DNA from: a virus
Virus record (IMG/VR): IMGVR_UViG_3300032144_000012
Coordinates: 1-57,283 of that record
Length of the DNA stretch: 57,283 nucleotides
Strand: one strand, 5' to 3'
Every line of letters starts with the position of its first letter. Position 1 is the stretch's first letter. Positions 49,533 through 56,829 of this stretch are shown here, one piece after another. The notes beneath the pieces were generated by a model. That model ran no database searches, was not told where the DNA came from, and saw only the letters and a list, made by a program, of their open reading frames with translations. The position numbers and the translations under genes were made by a program.

Positions 49533-49780
49533 CCGCCCTGTCCCCGGCTCGTCGTGCCGCGCTGGAGGCCGTCCGGGACGGGCGGGTGGAGTTCCACCGC
49601 CGCATGCAGTGGGCGGGACAGGCGTGGAAGGTCGACGGTCACGTCGTCTCACCGTTGGACCTGCGCGCCCTACTCGACGCAGGGCTGATCGCCATTGACG
49701 ACGACCACGAGTCGCGTCTCAGCAACTCGTGGTTGACCCCTGCGGGGGAGAAGGCCCTCACGGGCGAGGAGGAGAAGTGA
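49529..49780 (+). CDS. Small winged-helix-like protein
   Basis: 83 residues, GTGA overlap. ARRAALEAVRDG, then LDLRALLDAGLI and WLTPAGEKAL resemble the end of a winged-helix domain. Possibly DNA binding. Unassigned family. Confidence 0.5.
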   Translation: MTALSPARRAALEAVRDGRVEFHRRMQWAGQAWKVDGHVVSPLDLRALLDAGLIAIDDDHESRLSNSWLTPAGEKALTGEEEK

Positions 49781-50109
49781 GCAGCAACAGCAAGGGTCCC
49801 GCGATCTACGCCGAGTCGGTGGTCGAGCTGGTCCAGCGAGGCATCGACATCGGCGAGAACGGGACTGCGGCCGACTACACCGCGACCGGCATCGTCGCGG
49901 CCCGCCTGAATGGCCTCGGCCGCCCCCTGAAGTTGGCGACGCCGCTGCCGGACCGTGACGCGCTGGTGGCGTCGATCCTCGCGGCGCGCTTCCCCGGTGA
50001 CCTCGGCGAGCCGCCCGGCCCGGTCCTCGGCCCGACCGACGGCCACTCGACGCGGGTGGCGGGCCTGATCGCCGACCAGATCCTCGCCGACGCGGGGGTG
50101 TCCCGGTGA
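49777..50109 (+). CDS. Hypothetical helical protein
   Basis: 110 residues, GTGA overlap. Helical, acidic/neutral, includes VAARLNGLGRPLKLATPLP. Ends GVSR at the shared GTCCCGGTGA junction. Unknown. Confidence 0.5.
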   Translation: MSSNSKGPAIYAESVVELVQRGIDIGENGTAADYTATGIVAARLNGLGRPLKLATPLPDRDALVASILAARFPGDLGEPPGPVLGPTDGHSTRVAGLIADQILADAGVSR

Positions 50110-50306
50110 CCGCGCACCCGAAGGACCGGTTCTTCGTCGCCCGCTGCTACGGCGTCCTCGGCGTCGCCTACTGGGTGGACGACCTCCACTGCTACCGGTA
50201 CCACCGCACGGAGACCCTGCCGGGCGCGGGGTGGATCCCGGTCTCGCCGTCTCAGATCGAGTACGTGTCCGATCTTCCAGGGAACCCGACGGCGGTGTCC
50301 CGGTGA
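50106..50306 (+). CDS. Small hypothetical protein
   Basis: 66 residues, GTGA overlap. Aromatic-rich (RCYGVLGVAYWVDDLHCYRYH). Ends AVSR at the shared junction. Unknown. Confidence 0.45.
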   Translation: MTAHPKDRFFVARCYGVLGVAYWVDDLHCYRYHRTETLPGAGWIPVSPSQIEYVSDLPGNPTAVSR

Positions 50307-50434
50307 CCCGCCTGGAGATCCGCGCCTGCTGGGTCGAGATGGCTCGACGGCGCCCCCCGGTCGCGACCCGGCGTCCCGATGAGGAGCAGCGGCTTCGCGG
50401 TCTCGCGCTCTGGGTGGCGGGGGTGTCCCGGTGA
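50303..50434 (+). CDS. Very small basic protein
   Basis: 43 residues, GTGA overlaps. Basic, one or two helices (ACWVEMARRRPPVATRRPDE). Ends GVSR at the shared junction just before the HNH gene. Confidence 0.4.
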   Translation: MTRLEIRACWVEMARRRPPVATRRPDEEQRLRGLALWVAGVSR

Positions 50435-51015
50435 CGGCCCCGCTGGGTGCAGAGCGCCTGGAGGCGATCCGGCGCGAGCGTCTCCGTACCCGATTCTGGG
50501 CGCGAGTGGACGCGTCAGGTGAGTGCTGGACCTGGTTGGGCACCATAAGGGATGGGTACGGCTACATCAGTATCGGCACGACCAACCATCGCGCCCACCG
50601 CCTTCTGTGGGAGTCCATTCACGGACCCACTCCGGAGGGGCTGGTCCTGGACCACCTCTGTAGGCGCCGCGACTGTGTACGCCCGGACCACCTTGAACTC
50701 GTGACCAACCACGAGAACGTCCTCCGGGGCGTGGGCATCTCGGCAGAGAACGCCCGCAAAGAGTTCTGCGCGAACGGTCACCCGTTCGATACCGCCAACA
50801 CCCGCATAGAGCTCCGCAACGACGGCCGGAGAAAGCGAAGGTGTCGGGCATGTTCTCGCGATAAGACGGCTCGGTATCGCGCAAGCAAGGCGTCCTGCCC
50901 CGGGTGCGGCATCGAGCTCAGCAAGCGGGCGCTCCCGGATCACCGGAGATCGATGCACCCCGAAAGCCAGGCCGCTGCGCTCGGCCTGGACGTCGAGGCG
51001 GGTGAGCCTCGGTGA
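50431..51015 (+). CDS. HNH endonuclease (HNH_3, homing type)
   Basis: 194 residues, GTGA overlap. ECWTWLGTIRDGYGYISIG, HRLLWE, then LVLDHLCRRRDCVRPDHLELVTNHENV is the HNH_3 beta-beta-alpha metal core with the DH and N residues. The C-terminal part has FCANGHPFDTANT, RCRACSRDKTARYR and CPGCGIELSKRALPDHRRSMH, zinc-finger-like. Probably a homing endonuclease. Similar in plan to the protein at 56233. Confidence 0.85.
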   Translation: MTAPLGAERLEAIRRERLRTRFWARVDASGECWTWLGTIRDGYGYISIGTTNHRAHRLLWESIHGPTPEGLVLDHLCRRRDCVRPDHLELVTNHENVLRGVGISAENARKEFCANGHPFDTANTRIELRNDGRRKRRCRACSRDKTARYRASKASCPGCGIELSKRALPDHRRSMHPESQAAALGLDVEAGEPR

Positions 51016-51395
51016 CGGTCTACGTGGACGACATGTGCGTCCCCGCCGAGGTCCCGAACGGGAAGCGCGTCGTCCGGGGTCGCTGGTCGCACCTGATGGC
51101 CGACACCAGCGAGGAACTCCGAGAGTTCGCCGCCCGCCTCGGGCTGCGACCGGAGTGGATCCAGAAGCCCGGCACCCCGATCGAGCACTTCGATGTCACG
51201 GCAGCGAAGCGTGCCCGCGCCCTCCTGCTCGGCGCGGTCCCGATCGCCTACGGACCGTCCGAGGGCGGCGTGTTGTCGTGGGCGAAGCGTGTGGGTGTCC
51301 CGTTCGATCTGGAGTTGGTCCGTTCCGACCGGGACGCGTTCATGGCGCGCATCTGGGCTGCGGAGGACGCGCGGAAGGCGGGTGAGTCCCGGTGA
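51012..51395 (+). CDS. DUF4031 protein
   Basis: 127 residues, GTGA overlap. Start MTVYVDDMCVPAEVPNG, then RWSHLMADTSEELREFAARL and IEHFDVTAAKRARALLLGAV are the DUF4031 pattern found in actinobacteria and their phages. Biochemical function unknown; the conserved Asp, His and Lys residues suggest an enzyme. Confidence 0.75.
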   Translation: MTVYVDDMCVPAEVPNGKRVVRGRWSHLMADTSEELREFAARLGLRPEWIQKPGTPIEHFDVTAAKRARALLLGAVPIAYGPSEGGVLSWAKRVGVPFDLELVRSDRDAFMARIWAAEDARKAGESR

Positions 51396-51664
51396 CGGAG
51401 AAGCGCGGCGGCTGCCACGTGACCCATGCGAGCGACGGCACCCCGATCCGTGTCCAGGGCTCCATCGATCAGCCAGCGTTGGACGCGCTGGCCGCCGCCG
51501 TGAAGGCCTACCAGGCGTCTCGGTGCAAGCACGAAGGACCACACCAGATGCCGGAGATCGCGCAGAAGATCCACGGGCGTCGCGGTTACGTGTGCGAGCT
51601 CGACGCGGGGCACGAGGGCTTGCACCGGTGGGCCGCTCTGACGTGGGCAGGTGAGTCCGGGTGA
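51392..51664 (+). CDS. Small zinc-motif protein
   Basis: 90 residues, GTGA overlap. Contains RCKHEGPHQM and CELDAGHEGLHRW, a Cys/His pattern seen again in the protein at 53553. Ends GESG at the shared junction. Unknown. Confidence 0.5.
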   Translation: MTEKRGGCHVTHASDGTPIRVQGSIDQPALDALAAAVKAYQASRCKHEGPHQMPEIAQKIHGRRGYVCELDAGHEGLHRWAALTWAGESG

Positions 51665-51873
51665 GCGAGTCGAATATGACGAAGCAACGGATGGTCGCCG
51701 CGGACGCACTGCGCGGGCATCCCGTGGGGACGCAGGTCAGGGATTGCCTCGGGGTGACTTGGACGAAGACCGGCCCCGACCTGTGGGCGGCTCCCGGCGA
51801 GCGTGACCTGAGGTCCGGTTCGCTTTCCTACGGCAGCCCGGTCGTGGTCGAGGTGGTCCCCGATGCTGGCTGA
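51661..51873 (+). CDS. Small hypothetical protein
   Basis: 70 residues, GTGA overlap. HPVGTQVRDCLGVTWTKTGPD and SPVVVEVV form a small beta module like that in the protein at 34462. Unknown. Confidence 0.45.
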   Translation: MSESNMTKQRMVAADALRGHPVGTQVRDCLGVTWTKTGPDLWAAPGERDLRSGSLSYGSPVVVEVVPDAG

Positions 51874-52300
51874 CGACACCGCCGTGCAGGTGCTCACCGT
51901 CCACCGGTCGGCGCGCACCCCCGGCCAGGACGAGTACACGTGCGTGGCTCCCGGCTGCGGGTGGGCGTTCCAACGGGGAGACCAGACCGTCGTCGAGTTC
52001 GTGACGGAGATGCAGGCAGCGTTCGCCCGCCACCTGATCGAGCAGCTGGCCGCGGCCCGGGTGCCCCCGACGTTGGAGCCGCCCCTAGTGGATGAGGGCC
52101 TGCGCAGCCCGCACGTCGTGGCGTGGCTCGCGCAGGACCGCGACCAGCAACGCCGCGCCGAGCGCGAGCGGATCGCCTCAGACATCGACGCGTCCTGGGC
52201 CGACCCGATGGGCCAGTGGGACGCGAACCAGGCACGGGCTGCCTCAGCAGCCAAGGCCCTCGCCGCCCGAATCGCGAGGAAGGAGCCCGACCGTGGCTGA
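51863..52300 (+). CDS. Hypothetical protein with zinc-finger-like start
   Basis: 145 residues, overlaps the previous gene by 11 bases. EYTCVAPGCGWAFQRGD with a later H near 57 fits a C2H-type finger; the rest is helical and charged (RDQQRRAERERIASDI). Unknown. Confidence 0.5.
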   Translation: MLADDTAVQVLTVHRSARTPGQDEYTCVAPGCGWAFQRGDQTVVEFVTEMQAAFARHLIEQLAAARVPPTLEPPLVDEGLRSPHVVAWLAQDRDQQRRAERERIASDIDASWADPMGQWDANQARAASAAKALAARIARKEPDRG

Positions 52301-52817
52301 TGAGGTCACCGAGGAGTGGCTGGCGCAGGTCGACGCCGACGCCACCACCGTCCGGGACGGGTGGGCGCGGGACGTGGTGCCCAAGCTGACCGCCGAGATC
52401 CGCCGGCTGTGGGCCGAGGTGGACATGGTGGCGGACCGAGCGGCTCGCGCCATAGTCCAGATGGGCGCCGCCCAGCGTTCCGAGTTGGTGGAATTCCGCC
52501 CCGTCGGGTGGGCGTCCCTCGTCGCCGAGGACGACGGCAGTTTCACGATGGGCTCGCTGCTGACGGCTGAGGACAAGGAACGACTGTCCGGCGCGCCGTG
52601 GCGGAAGTTCCACGAGGTGTTCGTCCGGGACGTCCCCGAACTCGGTGACGAGGCCGCGCAGGCGCAGCACTACGCGGACACGGTCGCGCGGAACCGGACG
52701 CCTGCTGAGGTGGCAGCTGCTCGTGCCGCGGCCCGGAGGATGTTCGGCCAACCCCTGTTGGAACCCGCCGCCGAACCTCCTACCGAACCCGGCCCCGAGT
52801 TGGAGCGAGAAGCGTGA
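52293..52817 (+). CDS. Hypothetical helical protein
   Basis: 174 residues from the GTG at 52293 after GAAGGAG. Helical (AKLTAEIRRLWAEVDMVADR-type pattern around 30-50), then a DDGSFTMGSLLTAEDKERL part and a Pro/Glu-rich tail. Unknown. Confidence 0.55.
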   Translation: MADEVTEEWLAQVDADATTVRDGWARDVVPKLTAEIRRLWAEVDMVADRAARAIVQMGAAQRSELVEFRPVGWASLVAEDDGSFTMGSLLTAEDKERLSGAPWRKFHEVFVRDVPELGDEAAQAQHYADTVARNRTPAEVAAARAAARRMFGQPLLEPAAEPPTEPGPELEREA

Positions 52818-53119
52818 ACGTCACGAAGGTCGAGCGGACGCACCGCAGCTTCGTCTGCCCCGTTGAGTGGGCCCACGGCCAGCAGGTTTACCCCGGTGAC
52901 CCGTCGGTCGTGGTGACGCTGTTCCCTAACGAGTCGGACGTGGCCCGCGATGCCGGCCACCCGGTGCGGCTGCGGGTGTGCTCGCAGTGCGGCGACCTCA
53001 ACGTGCACGAGTACCGCGAGATCCTGGACGGCGAGGAGGAGCGCCTGCGCTTCCCGCGGCTGCCGTCCACGTCCGACCTGCTCGCCTGGGCCCAGGCCCG
53101 CCGGGACGGTGCCGCGTGA
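52814..53119 (+). CDS. Hypothetical protein with CxxC
   Basis: 101 residues, GTGA overlap. Beta-rich first half, VCSQCGDLNVH in the middle (possible zinc half-site with FVCPVEWAH), helical end. Unknown. Confidence 0.5.
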   Translation: MNVTKVERTHRSFVCPVEWAHGQQVYPGDPSVVVTLFPNESDVARDAGHPVRLRVCSQCGDLNVHEYREILDGEEERLRFPRLPSTSDLLAWAQARRDGAA

Positions 53120-53556
53120 AGGCGATCACCGTGCGGCAGCCGTGGGCGTGGGCGATCGTGGACGGCCACAAGGACGTCGAGAACCGCACCCGGAACATCG
53201 CCGGGAAGTACCGGGGACCGCTGCTGATCCACGCGGGAGCAGCCTGGGACAAGACGGCGTTCGACCACCCGGTGCTCGCGAGGCTCCTGGCGAAGCACCT
53301 GGGCGTTACAGCGAACAACTACGTCGGCTCGTCACTACCCACCCGTTGCTTCGTCGGCCTCGTCACCCTCGAAAGCGTGCACTGGCCGACCGCTGGCTCG
53401 TGCTCGCCGTGGGCGATGCCGGACCACTTCCACCTCGTGCTCGGGGAGGGGCGGGAGTTCCACGGCGACGAGCGGGTGCCTGCCCGGGGCGCGCTCGGGC
53501 TGTGGACGCCGCCCGCCGAGGTGCTCGCCCAACTGCCGTTCGGCGGTGGCTCGTGA
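53116..53556 (+). CDS. ASCH-domain protein
   Basis: 146 residues, GTGA overlap. Begins ITVRQPWAWAIVDGHKDVENRTRN, the classic ASCH opening (RQPWA...K..ENR), and includes GPLLIHAGAAWD. ASCH domains have a PUA-like beta-barrel that binds RNA or modified nucleotides; some members are nucleases. Possible role in handling of host RNA or modified bases (inference). Confidence 0.8.
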   Translation: MKAITVRQPWAWAIVDGHKDVENRTRNIAGKYRGPLLIHAGAAWDKTAFDHPVLARLLAKHLGVTANNYVGSSLPTRCFVGLVTLESVHWPTAGSCSPWAMPDHFHLVLGEGREFHGDERVPARGALGLWTPPAEVLAQLPFGGGS

Positions 53557-53765
53557 AGTGCCCCGCGTCGATCTGGTTCGACGTCGCCCCCTTCATCGAG
53601 GTCCCGTGCGCTCGGGTCGCAGGCCACGACGGTCCGCACGAGGTGATCCGGGACGTCTACAACCAGCCCAGCCAGTACAGCGACGAGAACCCATTCGGCC
53701 GCGGGCGGACCCGGACGCCCGTCGCCTTCACGTGGAGCGATGCACTGGCAGGCGGTAGCGCGTGA
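53553..53765 (+). CDS. Small zinc-motif protein
   Basis: 70 residues, GTGA overlap. CPASIWFDV then CARVAGHDGPHEV gives a Cys/His motif comparable to the CELDAGHEGLH motif at 51392. Unknown. Confidence 0.45.
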   Translation: MKCPASIWFDVAPFIEVPCARVAGHDGPHEVIRDVYNQPSQYSDENPFGRGRTRTPVAFTWSDALAGGSA

Positions 53766-53944
53766 GCGGCCCACCGGAGGACGTGCGCGCCGCGTGGGCA
53801 GCGTCCTACGCCTCCGCCCAGGCCAGCCGTGAGCCCGCTGCGGTCGACAACGACCCGGAGCAGGTCCGACGCCACCAGATCGCCGAGGAACTCGACCGGG
53901 CCGGCATGAACGCCGCTGCCGCGCTCGTGCGGGGTGACGTCTGA
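53762..53944 (+). CDS. Small helical protein
   Basis: 60 residues, GTGA overlap. Ala-rich helices (RAAWAASYASAQASREPAA). Unknown. Confidence 0.45.
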   Translation: MSGPPEDVRAAWAASYASAQASREPAAVDNDPEQVRRHQIAEELDRAGMNAAAALVRGDV

Positions 53945-54285
53945 TGCCGCAGCCGACCAGCATCTACCCGCGCGACATCGCCACCCTGGGCTGCCCAACG
54001 TGCGGTCACCGACCGCACGGGGAGCGGTGGTGCTTCGACGATGTCGAGGCCACCGACGGCTGGCCGATGCGGTGCCCCTGCAGGAACACCACATGGCTCG
54101 GCACCGAGCCCGCGCGGGAACCGTGGCACCCGAAGCCACGCCCCACCGTCCGGATCCGGATCACCTTCGACGCGAGCCAGTTCATCGCCGCAATGCAGAG
54201 GGTCGATGCAGCTGCACAACGCGCAGGCGCGGCGTTCGCCCGGGTGGCGCAGGAGATCGCGGCGAGCATGGAGCGCGAACGGTGA
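53944..54285 (+). CDS. Small zinc-motif protein
   Basis: 113 residues, ATG overlapping the previous stop. LGCPTCGHRPHGERWC and RCPCRN form a likely zinc site; the second half is a long helix (AAMQRVDAAAQRAGAAFARV). Unknown. Confidence 0.5.
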   Translation: MPQPTSIYPRDIATLGCPTCGHRPHGERWCFDDVEATDGWPMRCPCRNTTWLGTEPAREPWHPKPRPTVRIRITFDASQFIAAMQRVDAAAQRAGAAFARVAQEIAASMERER

Positions 54286-54695
54286 CGGCCCCGCCGAAGC
54301 GCTGGACCGAGGCCTCCGGGTACGCCATCGTCGCCCGTCGCTCGGGCGGCCGGTGCGAACCCCGCCTACCTGGCTGCGCCGGCGAACGCGTCCAGACCCA
54401 CCACCGCGTCAACCGGTCCCAGGGCACCAACAACCAGCCCGCGAACCTGATCGGCGTCTGCGTCCACTGCCACCAGTGGATCGGCGCCCACTCCGCCCTG
54501 GCTGGAGCGCTCGGCCTGCACCTCCGCGAAGACCAGGACCCCACGACCGAGCCCGCGTTCCTCCACCCGAACGAGTGGTGGCCGGGCTGGTGGCTCCTCA
54601 CCGACGACGGGCTGTTCGTGCCCGCCGAACGGTGGGCCGACCAGGACGACGCCACGCCCGACTCGACCATCCCTGCACCCCAGATCGGAGCATGA
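54282..54695 (+). CDS. HNH endonuclease
   Basis: 137 residues, GTGA overlap. Contains RSGGRCEPRLPGC, VQTHHRVNRSQGTNNQPANL and CVHCHQWIGAH: HH dyad, N residue and zinc cysteines of an HNH core. A stand-alone nuclease of the McrA/HNH type, distinct from the HNH_3 proteins at 50431 and 56233. Role in phage DNA processing or homing. Confidence 0.8.
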   Translation: MTAPPKRWTEASGYAIVARRSGGRCEPRLPGCAGERVQTHHRVNRSQGTNNQPANLIGVCVHCHQWIGAHSALAGALGLHLREDQDPTTEPAFLHPNEWWPGWWLLTDDGLFVPAERWADQDDATPDSTIPAPQIGA

Positions 54696-54698
54696 CGC

Positions 54699-54947
54699 GT
54701 GACGATCCTCGCCTCCAGCCAGTCCCTGCTCGACGCACTGCGCGAGCTGGCCGAGATGACCCGCGAGCGTGACCGGGCCCGTGAGGTGGCGGTCGCGTTG
54801 GAGCAGGAGAACGAGATTCTGCGGAAGGCGCTGACTGACGCAGTCGAGGCTCTGCGCGAGGACGACGACGACTCGTTCAGCCGAACCGTCCAAGCGATCA
54901 TTCTCGAGAACGCCCTCGACTTCGCCGACGGGGAGGACGCGGCGTGA
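54699..54947 (+). CDS. Small coiled-coil protein
   Basis: 82 residues, GTG three bases after the previous stop. Leucine-rich coiled coil (LDALRELAEMTRERDRAREV) and an acidic end. Unknown. Confidence 0.5.
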   Translation: MTILASSQSLLDALRELAEMTRERDRAREVAVALEQENEILRKALTDAVEALREDDDDSFSRTVQAIILENALDFADGEDAA

Positions 54948-55273
54948 TGGGCGCGGTCACCAGTCGTTCCTCGGTCGACGTCTTGAAGGACGCCCAGCGC
55001 TCGCGAAGGGGATTCGAGCCGGTCGACGCCCTGCTGCTGGTCGTCACCTTCATCATCGTGGTCCTGCTGTCCTTCGCTGCCCGGCCCCGTCAGCCCGACT
55101 ACGACCCGTACGCGACGGAGATGATGCAGCGTCCGGCGACCCGCGAGGAACTCTGCTCACTGCTCTCCGTGCTGCGGGATTGGCCCCGGGCCGTCTCGGA
55201 GCGGGGGAAGGCCGTTCAAGCGCAGGTGGCTGAGGCGTGGCAGACAGCTGAGTGCGCGGAGGTGTCCAAGTGA
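54947..55273 (+). CDS. Small single-pass membrane protein
   Basis: 108 residues, ATG overlapping the previous stop (GTG 54944 possible). Membrane helix DALLLVVTFIIVVLLSFAA near residues 27-45, then a soluble helical part. Unknown. Confidence 0.5.
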   Translation: MGAVTSRSSVDVLKDAQRSRRGFEPVDALLLVVTFIIVVLLSFAARPRQPDYDPYATEMMQRPATREELCSLLSVLRDWPRAVSERGKAVQAQVAEAWQTAECAEVSK

Positions 55274-55383
55274 CCCCGCATCCTGTCGCCGCGACCGTCG
55301 TGGCTGTCGTCGTCCTGGCCGTGTCCGCCGTGGTGGGTGCCCTGCTGGGGCGGGCAGTGATCGAGGCGGCGAGGGGACGGTGA
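55270..55383 (+). CDS. Tiny membrane peptide
   Basis: 37 residues, GTGA overlaps at both ends. Almost entirely one membrane helix (VAATVVAVVVLAVSAVVGAL) with a basic end. Unknown. Confidence 0.45.
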   Translation: MTPHPVAATVVAVVVLAVSAVVGALLGRAVIEAARGR

Positions 55384-55832
55384 GCGTGGACCTGGAGCGG
55401 GTGGCGTCCGTAGCGGCCCGTGAGGTTGAGCGACAGATCAAGGTCGTCGCCGAACGACCAGCCGCGACCGAGTGCCTGCTGATCGCTCACGCCTCGGTGC
55501 TTGAATCCGCTCACCGCCTGCCGACACTCGACGACGTTCGCTGGCTCGGCGCGATGATCGAACCGGACAAGGCGCGCACGTTCCGCGTCGGCCCAGCCGT
55601 GTTCCCGTCCGGGGGGACGGCGAACGACCACGAACTGATCGTGCCGAACCTCACCCGCATGTTCGACCTGCTCGACGCCGACACCGACACCGACCAGTTC
55701 GTGAAGGCGTTCCTCGACGTCCACCCGTTCCGTGACGGCAACGGCCGCACGGCGTGGGTCCTCTACAACTGGCTGCGCGGCACGCTCGGCCAGCCCGATC
55801 CCTTGCCCGACTACTACGGAGGCAACCCGTGA
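55380..55832 (+). CDS. Fic/Doc-family protein with altered active site
   Basis: 150 residues, GTGA overlap. The Fic motif reads HPFRDGNGRTAW; the canonical motif HPFxx(D/E)GNGRxxR has Arg where this has Trp. The rest of the fold is present: helices before the motif (MFDLLDADTDTDQFVKAF) and a flap region GPAVFPSGGTANDHELI. Fic enzymes transfer AMP or phosphate groups to target proteins; phage relatives (Doc) are toxins. The missing Arg, which holds ATP phosphates, suggests changed chemistry or loss of AMPylation. No antitoxin-like partner is recognised. Confidence 0.75.
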   Translation: MSVDLERVASVAAREVERQIKVVAERPAATECLLIAHASVLESAHRLPTLDDVRWLGAMIEPDKARTFRVGPAVFPSGGTANDHELIVPNLTRMFDLLDADTDTDQFVKAFLDVHPFRDGNGRTAWVLYNWLRGTLGQPDPLPDYYGGNP

Positions 55833-56110
55833 CCGCCGCGACGAGACTTCGGTCCATCATGCTGGTCACGGCTACCGGCGATCGCATCCAGATCGACACC
55901 ATCCGCAGCGGGTGCGGAACCCACTGGGCGACGTTCGTCCGCCTCTGGTCAGGCGGCACGACCGGCAAGCCGTACATCCAGCGGTGGCCGGACGAAGACG
56001 CGGCCCTCGATGGTCACTACGACGTCGCTCGCCACGTCCGGGAGCGGATGCAGTCGGGAGAGCCGCTCGACGGGTACATCCCGGGTGACAATAACCCTGT
56101 GACCTCGTAA
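55829..56110 (+). CDS. Hypothetical protein, end of operon
   Basis: 93 residues, GTGA overlap with the Fic gene. Beta-rich start (RLRSIMLVTATGDRIQID) and a helical end. Could be a Fic partner by position only. Unknown. Confidence 0.5.
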   Translation: MTAATRLRSIMLVTATGDRIQIDTIRSGCGTHWATFVRLWSGGTTGKPYIQRWPDEDAALDGHYDVARHVRERMQSGEPLDGYIPGDNNPVTS

Positions 56111-56118
56111 AACACGAA

Positions 56119-56148
56119 CCGCCCCACCCCCGGCCAGGGGAGGGGCGG
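56119..56148 (+). terminator. Stem-loop after the small-gene operon
   Basis: CCGCCCCACCCC (56119-56130) pairs with GGGGAGGGGCGG (56137-56148), one mismatch, loop of six. No T-run. It separates the early genes from the HNH/terminase genes in a 122-base gap in which no clear promoter could be found. Confidence 0.65.
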
Positions 56149-56232
56149 AACGTACAGGAGGGCGGCACCCCGGAGGGTGTGGCAGTCGCGTGGACCGCGA
56201 CCCCACGATAACCGCCGGGACCGGGAGCCACC

Positions 56233-56829
56233 GTGAACGACGCGACACCCATGGACTGCGCCGACGCCTCAAGTAGCCAGTCCGATCCGAGCAGCCCCAT
56301 AAAGGCGCAAGCGCACCCCGGCAGGAAGCGCGGCGCCGACCCGAACCCAATCCACCCCCCAGGCCCCGCGCCGGACGCGCTGCTGAGTCTGGTCGACACC
56401 TGGCCGACACGGTTCACGTCGAAGTTCGAGATCACCCCCGAATGCTGGGTCTGGACCGCATGCAGGGACTCGTACGGCTACGGCAGGTACGGGCGCCCCG
56501 GTGGTCGAGGCACAGGTCTAGCGCACCGCTACGTGTATGAACTGGCATACGGGGAGCCACCGACACCTGGTCTCGTGATGGACCACCTGTGCCGGAACCC
56601 CTCGTGTGTGCGCCCGGACCACCTCGACCTCGTCCCACAGGGCACCAACGTGGAGCGCGGGGCAGTCGGGAACTCCTCGGGCCTCTGTAGGTCCGGACGG
56701 CATCCATGGGTGGCGGAGAACATCGTCGTGGACGGAGCGGCGAGACGCTGTCGGCCCTGCCGCAATGAGTGGTATCGCGACCGGGAACGGCGCCGCCGAG
56801 CCGCTGCGACGGAAGGGCGGGCTGCCTGA
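56233..56829 (+). CDS. HNH endonuclease beside terminase
   Basis: 198 residues, GTG start after GGGAGCC. A disordered Pro/Ser-rich N-terminus (about 1-65) precedes HNH_3 core: ECWVWTACRDSYGYGRYG, HRYVYE, LVMDHLCRNPSCVRPDHLDLVPQ. Then CRSGRHPWV and CRPCRNEWYRDRERRRR, a zinc-like basic tail. HNH proteins next to terminase genes assist DNA packaging in several phages, so a packaging role is plausible; homing is the alternative. Confidence 0.8.
   Translation: MNDATPMDCADASSSQSDPSSPIKAQAHPGRKRGADPNPIHPPGPAPDALLSLVDTWPTRFTSKFEITPECWVWTACRDSYGYGRYGRPGGRGTGLAHRYVYELAYGEPPTPGLVMDHLCRNPSCVRPDHLDLVPQGTNVERGAVGNSSGLCRSGRHPWVAENIVVDGAARRCRPCRNEWYRDRERRRRAAATEGRAA

Noticed and set aside
55380-56110. Fic plus downstream gene as a toxin-antitoxin pair
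   Set aside because: The downstream 93-residue protein shows no Phd/antitoxin inhibitory motif and the usual antitoxin-first order is absent.
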